Positions 18,295 to 27,564 of a DNA stretch of 64,000 bases are shown here, piece after piece. This DNA is from Marinomonas ushuaiensis DSM 15871 (GTDB taxonomy: Bacteria; Pseudomonadota; Gammaproteobacteria; Pseudomonadales; Marinomonadaceae). The notes beneath the pieces are model-generated. The model was not told the DNA's origin. It saw nothing but the letters and a program-made list of their open reading frames with translations, and did not search any database. Position numbers and translations under genes: made by a program. Numbering within the stretch: position 1 is the stretch's first letter; the number at the start of each line of letters is the position of its first letter. Location: the NCBI RefSeq assembly GCF_000521805.1, contig NZ_JAMB01000002.1, forward strand, positions 124,001-188,000, given 5' to 3'.

Positions 18295-18786
18295 ATGGCA
18301 GATTACTACGTAAAAAATTATCAGTCGCATTAAAGCTAGACGATACATCTAAGATTCTAGATACGACACTAAAGATTGGACAAGAAGCAGGCATGCTGCC
18401 TTTAACCGTTGTTGTACTGGATGCAGGTAGGCCACCTATTAGCCATGAAGCGTGAAGACGGCAGTGGAATAATGCGTGTTGATATCGCAACAGGCAAAGC
18501 ATGGGGCGCACTCGGCATGGGGGGTTCCAGTCGTACCATTCGTGATCGACTAGCAAACCGCCCTTCTTTCCAAGCCTCATTAGGCAGTGCATCACAAGGT
18601 CGTTTTGTGCCTGTTCCTGGTGGCGTGCTTATTTGCAATGCGAATCAAGAAGTCATCGGTGCAGTGGGTGTGAGTAGTGACGCGTCAGATAAAGACGAAT
18701 ACTGTGCCATTACCGCCATCAACCTTTGCCAATTAACCTCTCACCCAGAAAAACCTTCTGAAAGTTGGTCACAAGCAGGTCTTTAA
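18295..18786 (+). pseudogene. GlcG/HbpS-like (heme-degrading domain) gene with two frameshifts
   Basis: A start with good ribosome site (GGAG 6 nt before ATG 18295) reads MADYYVKNYQS then stops. The homologous frame continues at ALKLDDTSKILDTTLKIGQ one frame over, consistent with a 1-nt deletion near 18328. A second shift near 18429 (an extra A in GCAGGT-A-GGC) returns to the first frame: LPLTVVVLDAGG then HLLAMKREDGSGIMR...GAVGVSSDASDKDEYCAITAI to TAA at 18784-18786. The two shifts compensate. GlcG-type proteins accompany organic-acid operons, often of unclear role. Pseudogene or two sequencing errors. Confidence 0.8.
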
Positions 18787-19236
18787 ACAGTGACATTGTT
18801 TAAGAAGGCACTAAACCACCATAGCGACTAAAGCTCTGGTGGTAACCTTGATATTCAATTTATTTAACGGCCTTGCCTTAACGTTCTATAGCTTACTACA
18901 AGGCCATTTGCCCTCTCTTCCCCAGAGAGATGACCTGAAAATAATTAAATAACCTCCTTTGAAATAATCGATATTTTGTTTTTCTTTGTGATTTTAGCGA
19001 TATTATTTGATTTAAAACTCTTAAACCGCTACTTTTAGTTTATTGCATCGAGTCAAAAAACCTTTGCTCACGATGCAGTGTCGATAACAAAAATAATAAG
19101 AGTGTATTGCCCTAGCTTCATTTATAAACTGAGATCCCCAATAAAATGGCGAATCTCAACACAACAGCCAAAGCTCGAAAAACAATTTGGCTATTGCTAC
19201 GGCCAATACCTCTATCCAAAAATGTGGAGGGTCAAA
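18787..19236. other. 450-nt non-coding region before malonate genes
   Basis: AT-rich; presumably holds the promoter of the decarboxylase-synthetase pair. A weak inverted repeat around 18814-18840 (ACCACCA/TGGTGGT) could be a terminator-like hairpin after the broken gene but lacks a T-tract. No supported gene. Confidence 0.45.
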
Positions 19237-20550
19237 ATGTCACGCTGGACGAATATTATTGAAGACTTGCTGTCTCGGGTAACTGATATAGGCAATACAA
19301 TACTCGTTAACTCTAATACCGATTCTGAGACACTGTCCTTGTCAGAAAAATGCAAGGCTCTGCTTTCGAATGTGGGTGAAGCAACTGGACTAGCACGCTC
19401 CCGAGATATTTTAGAAGACTATAAAAATTTAGATAAAGCAGAGCAACTTGCTTTCTTCCAACAAATTTACGCAGACTGTGGTGTAAATGAAGATTTACTA
19501 CGCAAATCGGTCAGTGAATGGCTTAAACATCCAAGCAAAGTCGAAGCAAGGTACATTCATTCGATTTCAGAGCCACGCTCCCAAGAACTTATTCGACGAC
19601 TCAATCTTGCTTACGGCGGTACCGCAGCATTGGTTAAAATGCGCGAAGACCTGCTTCAACACACAAAAACAGACCCGAGTCTTGTTGCCCTAGATAAAGA
19701 CTTTCAGCATTTATTCACTTCTTGGTTCAATAACGGCTTCTTACGCTTAGAACGAATCAGCTGGTCAACACCAGCTTCTATTTTAGAAAAAATTATTGCT
19801 TATGAAGCGGTTCATGAAATCCAAGGTTGGGATGAATTAAGACTCAGAGTCGCGGCTCACGATCGTCGCTTATATGCTTTTTTCCATCCGTCATTATCTG
19901 ATGAACCACTGATTTTCGTAGAAGTTGCCTTAACCGATGACATGCCAGATAACATTTCCAGCATTTTATCTGGCGACAGAGAAACGCTTGACCCGCATCT
20001 AGCCAGTACCGCTGTGTTTTATTCCATCTCAAACTGCCAAACCGGTTTGCGAGGTATTTCATTTGGTAACTTTCTTATCAAGCAAGTGGTTGAAGAACTC
20101 AAACGAGAACTGCCAAATTTAAAACGTTTTGTGACCATGTCACCGGTTCCAGGATTACGTCGTTGGATAGATTCAAAACCAGCCCTCGAACCAACGATGC
20201 AAAAACTCGTAGACGAGTTAACGCCGCTGCATAACAAACCTGACAAAGTTTTTATCGAAGAAAACCAGCGTCTTCTGTACAAACTCGCAGCTCATTACCT
20301 ACTCGAAGCAAAGCATAAAAACGGAGGTCCATTTGACCCTGTTTCTAAGTTTCATTTAGGCAATGGTGCGAGGCTTGAACAAATCAACTTATGGGCAGAT
20401 GAATCGAAACGAGGATTCGCTGGATCTTGGGGCATCATGGTGAATTATGAATATGATCTCAACAGCATCGAAATAAACCATGAACATTTCTTACGTGAAG
20501 GCACCATCAGTACTTCACCAACCGTTAAGCGTTTATACACAAACTCATAG
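19237..20550 (+). CDS. matA: Malonyl-CoA decarboxylase
   Basis: Converts malonyl-CoA to acetyl-CoA and CO2. 437 residues. Recognisable MCD segments: ISWSTPASILEKIIAYEAVHEI, DRRLYAFFHPSL, FVTMSPVPGLRRW, and the C-terminal GGPFDPVSKFHLGNGARLEQINLWAD with the catalytic His-Ser type region of the acetyltransferase-like domain. I chose ATG 19237 because GGAGG lies 6 nt upstream; a longer reading frame to 19078 begins with a non-ATG codon and unconvincing sequence. It is followed 12 nt later by malonyl-CoA synthetase, so the pair allows growth on malonate. Confidence 0.92.
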   Translation: MSRWTNIIEDLLSRVTDIGNTILVNSNTDSETLSLSEKCKALLSNVGEATGLARSRDILEDYKNLDKAEQLAFFQQIYADCGVNEDLLRKSVSEWLKHPSKVEARYIHSISEPRSQELIRRLNLAYGGTAALVKMREDLLQHTKTDPSLVALDKDFQHLFTSWFNNGFLRLERISWSTPASILEKIIAYEAVHEIQGWDELRLRVAAHDRRLYAFFHPSLSDEPLIFVEVALTDDMPDNISSILSGDRETLDPHLASTAVFYSISNCQTGLRGISFGNFLIKQVVEELKRELPNLKRFVTMSPVPGLRRWIDSKPALEPTMQKLVDELTPLHNKPDKVFIEENQRLLYKLAAHYLLEAKHKNGGPFDPVSKFHLGNGARLEQINLWADESKRGFAGSWGIMVNYEYDLNSIEINHEHFLREGTISTSPTVKRLYTNS

Positions 20551-20562
20551 TGGAGAAGAACA

Positions 20563-22104
20563 TTGTATCAATCTAATTATTTAGCTAACCAACTTAGCAA
20601 TGCTTCTGAAAACAACAAGCAAAGCGTATTTGCTATTTTACCTGATCATTCAGAAATCACTTATGCAAGCTTATTTGAAAATGCAGAAAAAGTCGCAGCC
20701 GCTCTAGTAGAAGCGGGATTAAAGTCAGGTGACCGAGTCGCTGTTCAAGTCGACAAATCCATTACAACCATTCAGCTTTATTTAGGTTGTGTGATTGCAG
20801 GTGGTGTTTTTTTACCACTCAATACAGATTACACCCCCTCAGAAGTTGAATATTTTCTAGTGGATGCCAGCCCAGCTATTTTCATTTGTGATCCGACAAA
20901 AGAAGCATCACTAAAAGCGGTTGCTGATAAAGCCAACGTCGCCCGCGTTCTCACCCTATCAGCAGATGGCAAGCAAGGCTCGCTTATCGAAGCCATCGCT
21001 CGCCATAAAGCAGGTTTTGAAGCAGTACCACGAACGGCGGATGATCTTGCTTCAATTTTGTATACTTCTGGCACAACAGGCCGCTCTAAAGGCGCAATGT
21101 TAACGCACAAAGCCTTAGCGTCAAACGCTCAAACCTTAGCGAAAGCTTGGCACTTTACATCGAATGATCGACTAATTCATGCCTTGCCTATTTTCCATAT
21201 TCACGGACTTTTCGTTGCCATAAACGTTACTTTGAGTGCTGGTTCGTCCATGTACCTGCTTCCTAAGTTTGATGTAGAGAAAATTATCAATTTATTTTCT
21301 GATTCTACCGTTTTAATGGGTGTACCAACTTTTTATGTGCGCCTTCTTAAAAGTGAAAACTTGAACCAAGACCAAGTTCAAAACATGCGCCTGTTTATTT
21401 CAGGTTCTGCGCCATTACTGAGTGAAACTCACGCCCAATGGCAGGACAAGACAGGTCATGCGATTTTAGAGCGTTACGGCATGACAGAAACAAACATGAA
21501 CACATCAAACCCTTATGTAGGTGAACGTCGCCCAGGAACCGTTGGTAGACCGCTTCCAGATGTTGAAGTAAAAATCACCCATCCAGACACAGGTGAAACC
21601 TTACCTGTTGATGGCATTGGCCACATTCAAGTTCGTGGACCGAACGTATTTTCCGGTTATTGGAAAATGCCAGAAAAAACAGCAGAAGAATTGAGTGCTG
21701 ACGGGTGGTTTTTAACAGGAGACATTGGCGTATTGGATAGCAGTGGTTATTTATCCATCGTAGGACGATCTAAAGACTTAATCATTTCTGGTGGTTACAA
21801 CGTTTACCCGAAAGAAGTCGAATTAGTCATTGATGACGTCGCCAATGTTGTTGAATCCGCTGTAATTGGTGTGCCTCATCCAGATTTTGGTGAAGCCGTT
21901 GTTGCTGTCGTAATCACCAAAGGCGAAATAACCAAAAGTGAAATGACAGAAGACGCGATTAAAACCGCGACTAAACAGCAATTGGCAGGCTACAAACAAC
22001 CTAAAAAAATCATCTTCTTAGATGAACTCCCAAGGAACACAATGGGAAAAGTGCAAAAGCTGGCCCTAAGGGAACGCTTCAATGATCTTTACCCTAAAAA
22101 ATAA
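20563..22104 (+). CDS. matB: Malonyl-CoA synthetase (malonate--CoA ligase)
   Basis: ATP-dependent acyl-adenylating enzyme activating malonate. AMP-binding P-loop SILYTSGTTGRSKGAMLTH (about 165-183), YGMTETNMNT, GWFLTGDIG, and the C-terminal Lys motif RNTMGKVQK (about 495-503). The GERRPGTVGRPLPDVEV region is typical of MatB. Start is TTG at 20563 with GGAG upstream. With the decarboxylase it forms a two-gene matA-matB unit ending at a strong terminator. No intact malonate carrier is next to it. Confidence 0.92.
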   Translation: MYQSNYLANQLSNASENNKQSVFAILPDHSEITYASLFENAEKVAAALVEAGLKSGDRVAVQVDKSITTIQLYLGCVIAGGVFLPLNTDYTPSEVEYFLVDASPAIFICDPTKEASLKAVADKANVARVLTLSADGKQGSLIEAIARHKAGFEAVPRTADDLASILYTSGTTGRSKGAMLTHKALASNAQTLAKAWHFTSNDRLIHALPIFHIHGLFVAINVTLSAGSSMYLLPKFDVEKIINLFSDSTVLMGVPTFYVRLLKSENLNQDQVQNMRLFISGSAPLLSETHAQWQDKTGHAILERYGMTETNMNTSNPYVGERRPGTVGRPLPDVEVKITHPDTGETLPVDGIGHIQVRGPNVFSGYWKMPEKTAEELSADGWFLTGDIGVLDSSGYLSIVGRSKDLIISGGYNVYPKEVELVIDDVANVVESAVIGVPHPDFGEAVVAVVITKGEITKSEMTEDAIKTATKQQLAGYKQPKKIIFLDELPRNTMGKVQKLALRERFNDLYPKK

Positions 22105-22140
22105 TTGAGCCACAGAAGCCGCTGAACCACGAAAAACACA

Positions 22141-22171
22141 AAAGCCGATTAACGTCATGTTAATCGGCTTT
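22141..22171. terminator. Strong terminator, probably bidirectional
   Basis: Perfect 13-bp stem (22141-22153 with 22159-22171), 5-nt loop, T-tract on the plus strand and T-rich sequence on the minus strand. It separates convergent matB and hflX. Confidence 0.92.
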
Positions 22172-22216
22172 TTGTTTTAACGAATTAAGAGTGAGTTAAG
22201 AACCATTAAGAGTGCA

Positions 22217-23578
22217 TTACAAATCCAACATTTTCTTTTTCAAACGCGCTAAGCCAATCTCACTTGTGCGTACCGTCAGCTTAATATGATCAAATTCATA
22301 TTCTTCTTTGGTCACGCTCATGCTATTACGAATTTCACCGACAATACCGTTAGCGGTATAAGGGATAACAATCTCTTCTTGAAGCATTCCTTCTTCGGAA
22401 ATACCAACAATATACTTATGCAGTTTAGCAATATCTTTAGGGTCGCGAGCGGAGGTTAGCATGGCCTCTGGAAACTCGATCATTAGCTCAGCTTGTTGTT
22501 CAGCGCTTAGTTGATCTGACTTGTTTAATATCAGTAACTTCTTACTGTCTTCAACACCCACCTCTTCCAGTACTTCGTGTACTACATCGAGCTGTTTACG
22601 AAATGAAGGATCAGAGGCATCAACCACGTACAACAATAACGATGCATCGTGTGCTTCGGCTAAGGTTGAATGGAACGAAGCAACTAAGTCATGTGGCAGT
22701 TTTTTAATAAAACCAACCGTATCAGACACCAATATTCTTGGGTGCGTGATTGGAAACAAGGCACGAACGGTGGTATCTAGCGTAGCAAACAGCTTGTTTT
22801 CACCTTCTACATCACTGCCCGTAATCGCACGCATCATCGACGACTTACCCGCATTGGTATAACCCACCAAGGCAACACAAAAATTCTCAGAACGTTGTGT
22901 ACGGCGGCCTCTCATTTCTTCTTGAACACTGACAAGTTGACGTCTTAATTCGGCTAACTGGTCTCGCACATTACGGCGGTTTAGCTCTAGTGTTGTTTCA
23001 CCAGCACCTTTACCCATTTGGTGTTCTCTATCGCCTGTAGAGGTTTCACGTAATCTTGGTGCGACATAATTAAGGCGGGCAATTTCAACTTGCAATTTAG
23101 CCGTTTTGGTACGCGCATGACGGCTGAATATCTCGATAATCACGCCAGTGCGATCATATACTTCTACGCCTAATTGGTTTTCAACATTACGTAACTGAGA
23201 AGGACTTAAGTCACAATCAAATACCACTATGTCAGCACAAGCTAATGGCAAGTTATCCGACGGTACACTGGTAATGTCTAAGTCGTAATCCAGTTCATCT
23301 TCGTCTTCTTGTGCTTCTATAACACCTTTGTTACCGGTAAGTTGCGCTATTTCAGCCAACTTGCCTAAGCCTAATACATTCACTCTGTTCGTTGAGCTCT
23401 GGTTTTGCGATTGAGTGCCGACGACTTTAAAGCCTAAAGTTGTTACCAAACGCGCAAGCTCGGCAAGCGACTCTACGGCCTCTTCCCCTCTGAATTCAGG
23501 AGTACAAACAGAAATAAGTAACGCGTTATTAAGTGATGGTTTTGCTGTTAACTGCATAAAAGATTTTGATTCATGCAC
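22217..23578 (-). CDS. hflX: Ribosome-associated GTPase HflX
   Basis: Ribosome-splitting, stress-linked GTPase. The N-terminal HflX domain includes VFDCDLSPSQLRNVENQLGVEVYDRTGVIIEIFSRHA (about 131-167), and GKGAGETTLELNRRNVRDQ precedes the G domain. GTPase motifs: G1 GYTNAGKSSMM (about 239), G3 DTVGFIKKLPHDLV, G4 NKSD. Length 453 versus about 426 in E. coli. In many gammaproteobacteria hflX lies near hfq and miaA; here it stands alone, which suggests it is a second or relocated copy. Confidence 0.93.
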   Translation of the reverse strand: MHESKSFMQLTAKPSLNNALLISVCTPEFRGEEAVESLAELARLVTTLGFKVVGTQSQNQSSTNRVNVLGLGKLAEIAQLTGNKGVIEAQEDEDELDYDLDITSVPSDNLPLACADIVVFDCDLSPSQLRNVENQLGVEVYDRTGVIIEIFSRHARTKTAKLQVEIARLNYVAPRLRETSTGDREHQMGKGAGETTLELNRRNVRDQLAELRRQLVSVQEEMRGRRTQRSENFCVALVGYTNAGKSSMMRAITGSDVEGENKLFATLDTTVRALFPITHPRILVSDTVGFIKKLPHDLVASFHSTLAEAHDASLLLYVVDASDPSFRKQLDVVHEVLEEVGVEDSKKLLILNKSDQLSAEQQAELMIEFPEAMLTSARDPKDIAKLHKYIVGISEEGMLQEEIVIPYTANGIVGEIRNSMSVTKEEYEFDHIKLTVRTSEIGLARLKKKMLDL

Positions 23579-23753
23579 TGTTTATTTGAAGTGTAAAAAT
23601 AAACAGTGCAAGCCTAATGATAAATATGGGTAGACGACAAGTTTACGTGGTTATAGAGGAATAAGCATTAAAAGTCGGAGGTCATAAGCTCTACCTAATT
23701 TCAAGTTCGAAGAGTGACTCTTTTCATTACAGGAAGCTAACACAGCGATAAAA

Positions 23754-23784
23754 AATAGAAAGGCGCTTAAAGCGTCTTTCTATT
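23754..23784 (-). terminator. Terminator of the iron-type ABC operon
   Basis: 15-nt arms (23754-23768 and 23770-23784) pairing with one G-T wobble; on the minus strand the stem is followed by a T6 run. It lies 28 nt after the ATPase stop codon. Confidence 0.85.
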
Positions 23785-23812
23785 TCTCTTATATTTGACT
23801 CTTGTTTATTCT

Positions 23813-24607
23813 TTATGCCATCGCTTGTGCTGAGTCATTCAGCAGTTTCGCATCAAGGTATAATTGCCCTGAGCTACTACGTTCAAGGCTGGTTTGAACC
23901 TTATACGCCTTCCCTAATAACGGCATCGCCAAGACATTATGGGCATCGCCTTGAGTCTGTATCGAACCTTTATCAAGCAACATAATTTGATCGCAAAATT
24001 TAGCGGCTAAATTAACATCATGCAATGCTGCAACCGTAATAAACTCTCTCTCTATGGTTAGTTTTTTAATAACAGTTAAGATAGAAAGTTGGTGATGTAA
24101 ATCAAGTGCGCTGGTTGGTTCATCCAACAAAATAACTTTGGGCTTAACCACTAAAATACGAGCCAAAGCTACGAGTTGTTTTTGCCCACCACTGAGTTCA
24201 CCGATATTTTTTGCCGCAAGGTGCCCAATATTCAGCAACTCTAATACTTCAGCGACTTTCTTTATGTCTTCAGGTCTAACTCGCCAACCAGAATTTTGCT
24301 TGAGAGATACAAGTATTGATTCAAACACCGATAAAGCGAGAGTGCTGTAAAGAGCTTGAGGTAAGTAAATGACATCACGGGCACGTTCCATTTTTGAACA
24401 TTTTTTCAGGTCTCGACCGTTTAGGCTGACTGCCCCGCTCTTTGTTTTAATTAAACCTGCAATGGATTTAAACAGAGTCGATTTACCCGCTGCATTTGGA
24501 CCTAAAAGCGCTGTAAAACTGCCTTTTTGTAAATCTTCAATATTCAGCTCATTCAGTACAGTATGATCACCGTAATTAACCGTTAAATTGGTAACAGATA
24601 AACTCAT
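23813..24607 (-). CDS. Siderophore/cobalamin-type ABC importer, ATPase
   Basis: 264-residue ATPase of the FecE/BtuD/FepC class. Walker A LGPNAAGKST (Ala where Gly is commoner), Q-loop YLPQALYS, signature ELSGGQKQLVALAR, Walker B VILLDEPTSALD and switch His in ALHDVNLAAKFC are all present. It overlaps the permease gene by 4 nt. Likely substrates are ferric chelates, heme or corrinoids; no outer-membrane receptor is in the window to narrow this. Confidence 0.9.
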   Translation of the reverse strand: MSLSVTNLTVNYGDHTVLNELNIEDLQKGSFTALLGPNAAGKSTLFKSIAGLIKTKSGAVSLNGRDLKKCSKMERARDVIYLPQALYSTLALSVFESILVSLKQNSGWRVRPEDIKKVAEVLELLNIGHLAAKNIGELSGGQKQLVALARILVVKPKVILLDEPTSALDLHHQLSILTVIKKLTIEREFITVAALHDVNLAAKFCDQIMLLDKGSIQTQGDAHNVLAMPLLGKAYKVQTSLERSSSGQLYLDAKLLNDSAQAMA

Positions 24608-25698
24608 ACACTCTGCTCCTTAGAATGTTTCAAAATGATGGCTAGAAATACAGGCACACCAATCAAGGCAGTTATAATACCAATAGGGTAAATAATGCCA
24701 GGGGTAATTGATTTACTCACAATAGAAGTAACGCTTAACATTAACGCGCCCAGCAAGGCCGATAATGGGATGAAGTAACGTTGATTTTCACCTACTAATA
24801 AACGAGAGATATGCGGACCAACTAAACCTACAAAACCAATCGTACCCACAAATGCGACACCTGTTGCAGCGAGTAACGAAATACAAATAAGTATTTCAAC
24901 ACGCAAACGTGCAATGTTAATCCCCATACTCAAGGCACTCTCTTCGCCTAACCTTAGCGCGGTTAATTGCCAAGTACGCATCATGCAGAAAGGTATAACA
25001 ACGAATAATAAACTGATGCCTAAAAGTATTTGCGTCCAACTCGCTCTGGTCAAAGAACCTAGCATCCAAAAGACAATACGCTGCAATTCTGTTTCAGAAG
25101 CACCGTATTGCATGATGGCTAATAACGCATTAAAAGCAAAAAATATGGCGATACCAAAAAGGATGGTTGTTTGCGTACCGACGCCTTTTAAACGCATAAG
25201 CAGCAATAACAAACCACAAGTACCTAAAGAAAAAACAAATGCATTCAGTGTGACCAATAAAGAACCGATATTTGCTGAAAAACCAACACCAAACACAATC
25301 GCCAATGCGGCACCAAAACTCGCCGCTGATGACACTCCTAGAGTGAAAGGTTCAGCCAAAGGATTGTTTAATAATGTCTGCATTAAAGCGCCAGCCACAC
25401 CAAGCATCGCCCCAACAATAACAGCTGTTACCGCAATGGGCATACGATAGTCCCAAACAATAACTTCTAGTTGAACACCATGAGATGCTTTATCCCAAAG
25501 TACGTCAATAATGGTAGAGAGTGGAAAATTACCTGGACCAATGCTGATATCTAATAAAAAACTAATAACCAGCAAAACAACAATCAGCATTAATATTTGA
25601 ACTTTTTTACTTTCACTGGCCACAAAACCATGAATTAAATCGTTTTGTTTTTTCAATACACTATGACTTTCTATGGTGAGTTGAGTTGCACTGTCCAT
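24604..25698 (-). CDS. Siderophore/cobalamin-type ABC importer, permease (FecCD family)
   Basis: Inner-membrane permease of 364 residues with about nine to ten helices and family motifs RMPIAVTAVIVGAMLGVAGALMQTLLNNPLAEPFTLGVSSAASFGAA, and GTIGFVGLVGPHISRLLVGENQR. A longer N-terminal polar tail (about 35 residues) precedes the first helix. Works with the ATPase just downstream and the receptor upstream. Confidence 0.92.
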   Translation of the reverse strand: MDSATQLTIESHSVLKKQNDLIHGFVASESKKVQILMLIVVLLVISFLLDISIGPGNFPLSTIIDVLWDKASHGVQLEVIVWDYRMPIAVTAVIVGAMLGVAGALMQTLLNNPLAEPFTLGVSSAASFGAALAIVFGVGFSANIGSLLVTLNAFVFSLGTCGLLLLLMRLKGVGTQTTILFGIAIFFAFNALLAIMQYGASETELQRIVFWMLGSLTRASWTQILLGISLLFVVIPFCMMRTWQLTALRLGEESALSMGINIARLRVEILICISLLAATGVAFVGTIGFVGLVGPHISRLLVGENQRYFIPLSALLGALMLSVTSIVSKSITPGIIYPIGIITALIGVPVFLAIILKHSKEQSV

Positions 25699-25796
25699 AA
25701 GACAAACCTAATCTAAAAACAAAATTGAGAATTTAACGAAGATATTGAGGGTATTGAAAAGACATCAAAAAACGCTCCCCCAACACTTAAAAGTCC

Positions 25797-25836
25797 CCTT
25801 CCACTAAAGCCTTAATAAAGCAGGCTGTAGGGAAGG
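25797..25836 (-). terminator. Interrupted hairpin between receptor and permease genes
   Basis: Stem CCTTCC (25797-25802) with GGAAGG (25831-25836), a 3x3 internal loop and an inner 4-bp stem. No T-run, so it is more likely an mRNA-processing or attenuation element that lets the receptor be made in excess. Confidence 0.35.
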
Positions 25837-25861
25837 AAATTGACTTAATATCTGACTGTAT

Positions 25862-26998
25862 TTACTTCAGTGTTTGCCAGAAAACACCGCTGTAATCAAT
25901 AGGAAGGAAACGGTCATGTAACTCTACGAAATTTGCTTCAGTATCCAAATCTTTAAAGTCATCAGGATAGAACCACTTAGCAAATGTTTGCAACGCAATG
26001 AAGTGATATGGGCTGTTATAAAACTGATGGTAAACAGAGTAGAAATTCTTCGATTTAACGGCATCTAACTCTGACCACCCTTTGCGATCGGCCAATGCTT
26101 GTAAGCGTTCTTGAGCAAGTTCAGATGTGGCTTCATAACCTAAAAGTACTGCCGTTGTATTTGGATTGGCTTCAGACCAATTCGCGCCAGTACCAATGAT
26201 ATAATCAAGCTTTTCAGTTAAAATCACTTCAGGGTTCACTTTTCCACTAAATCCCGAAATTTTACGACTACCCCAATTAATGCCGCCCGCTTCATCTACT
26301 AATCGACCTAAGTTAGCAGCACCAAATGTATTACAACATTTATCTGGATCATAACCTGCTGCACTTTCGATAAATACAATCGGACGCTCTTCTTGTTTTT
26401 TAGTTAATACAACCGCGCTTACTAATCGCATTTGTTCAACGTAATAATCAATAAACTCGTTAGCTTCTTTCTCACGGTTTAGTACTTTACCCAACATCAA
26501 CAAACTAGGAACGGTATTTTGTGTTGGTCTTTGGCGGAAGTCGACAAACACAACTTTAATACCCGCTTTCTCAAGCTTCGTTAATAAGCCGCTCTCTTGT
26601 GCTTGGAGCAAGTTCCCCAAGTTTAGAATAAAAAGATCTGTATCAAGAGTAATGATTTTTTCTAAACTGTAATCACCAGAATAAGGACTACCAAGATTTT
26701 CAATATCTGCGATTTCAGGGAACGCTTTCAAATATTTACGATAAGCATCAGGGTCGTATTGAATTAAATCGTCTTTCCAGCCAACCACTCTTTTAAGTGG
26801 ATTACTTTTATCCAATAACGCTAATGAATAAGTTAAACGTCCTTCACCCAAAACAATATTTTCAATTTTTTCTGGGTCTAGGCTGACTTTACGACCGGCG
26901 ATATCCGTGACTTCAATAACAGCAGCAGATGCACTAAAAGCAGTAACTAACAAAGCAGGCGCTAATAACTTTTTAACAAACGAACAATTTAGACTCAT
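25862..26998 (-). CDS. ABC importer periplasmic receptor (iron-chelate/cobalamin class)
   Basis: 378-residue solute-binding protein. Sec signal with cleavage about after ASA (residues 24-26), no lipobox. Class III (long-helix) binding fold: VTDIAGRKVSLDPEKIENIVLGEG at the start and DYSLEKIITLDTDLFILNLG. A Cys-Cys pair in GYDPDKCCNTFGAANLG is unusual and might bind metal or form a disulfide. First gene of the three-gene importer operon. Confidence 0.88.
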   Translation of the reverse strand: MSLNCSFVKKLLAPALLVTAFSASAAVIEVTDIAGRKVSLDPEKIENIVLGEGRLTYSLALLDKSNPLKRVVGWKDDLIQYDPDAYRKYLKAFPEIADIENLGSPYSGDYSLEKIITLDTDLFILNLGNLLQAQESGLLTKLEKAGIKVVFVDFRQRPTQNTVPSLLMLGKVLNREKEANEFIDYYVEQMRLVSAVVLTKKQEERPIVFIESAAGYDPDKCCNTFGAANLGRLVDEAGGINWGSRKISGFSGKVNPEVILTEKLDYIIGTGANWSEANPNTTAVLLGYEATSELAQERLQALADRKGWSELDAVKSKNFYSVYHQFYNSPYHFIALQTFAKWFYPDDFKDLDTEANFVELHDRFLPIDYSGVFWQTLK

Positions 26999-27056
26999 CT
27001 CTTTTTCCTTAACGAATGGATAATTTCGAAAGGAATCCTACATGCTAAGTATAAAC

Positions 27057-27097
27057 ATGTAAATACAAACAGTAACCATAATCATTTATATTTACAT
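27057..27097. promoter_or_regulatory. Inverted repeat upstream of iron-type importer, possible Fur region
   Basis: Exact 9-bp arms ATGTAAATA (27057-27065) and TATTTACAT (27089-27097) frame a stretch (about 27071-27089) with a central ATAATCATT resembling part of the Fur consensus. It sits 60-100 nt before the receptor start, where an iron-responsive promoter is expected. The Fur match is partial. Confidence 0.35.
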
Positions 27098-27129
27098 CCG
27101 GTGCGTTACTTATTTTAATGCACCTTCAT

Positions 27130-27564
27130 TGTTTTTAGTCCTAAAAAAGCTCTCAATTTACTGACTTAAACGCAAAATCAGAATTCCCGCGAGTGCTGCG
27201 ATCAATCCCAAGATTTCTTGACGACTGAAGGTTTCTTTAAAGAACTCTCGTGAATACAACAAAATGATCAAGATATTCATTGCTGCGATGGCAGAAACCA
27301 AGCCTGTGGTACCAATAGCAAAAGCAGATAATATCGCCATCATCCCTGCCACATTTGTTAAACCAACAAGCATGCCACAACCGAATGTTTTTACACCGTA
27401 TCAATGAGGAACAACATCCTTGCCATCGTAATCTGTGATTCGATGATGCTTCAACCAGCTCATGGCAAATAAGAAACTACAAAAGCCAAACATAAGCGTT
27501 AATGTCGCGAACATATCAGCATTAAGACGAGTTAATTGCTTACCAAATAAGTCATTTAAGGCAA
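27130..27564 (-). pseudogene. Truncated, degraded second copy of the DMT transporter gene
   Basis: Closely resembles the 3' half of the intact DMT gene at 45048-45920, roughly residues 155-290 plus a little 3' sequence. Homology ends abruptly at about 27564, matching about 45454 in the intact gene. An in-frame TGA near 27401 replaces a Trp codon. Blocks 27158-27390 and 27450-27560 are almost identical to the intact gene, but the 60-nt loop segment between (about 27393-27455) has diverged strongly with no length change. The 5' half is absent. Confidence 0.88.

Noticed and set aside
18227-18638. Minus-strand frames across the GlcG-like pseudogene
   Set aside because: The plus strand carries clear protein homology in two frames; the minus frames are by-products.
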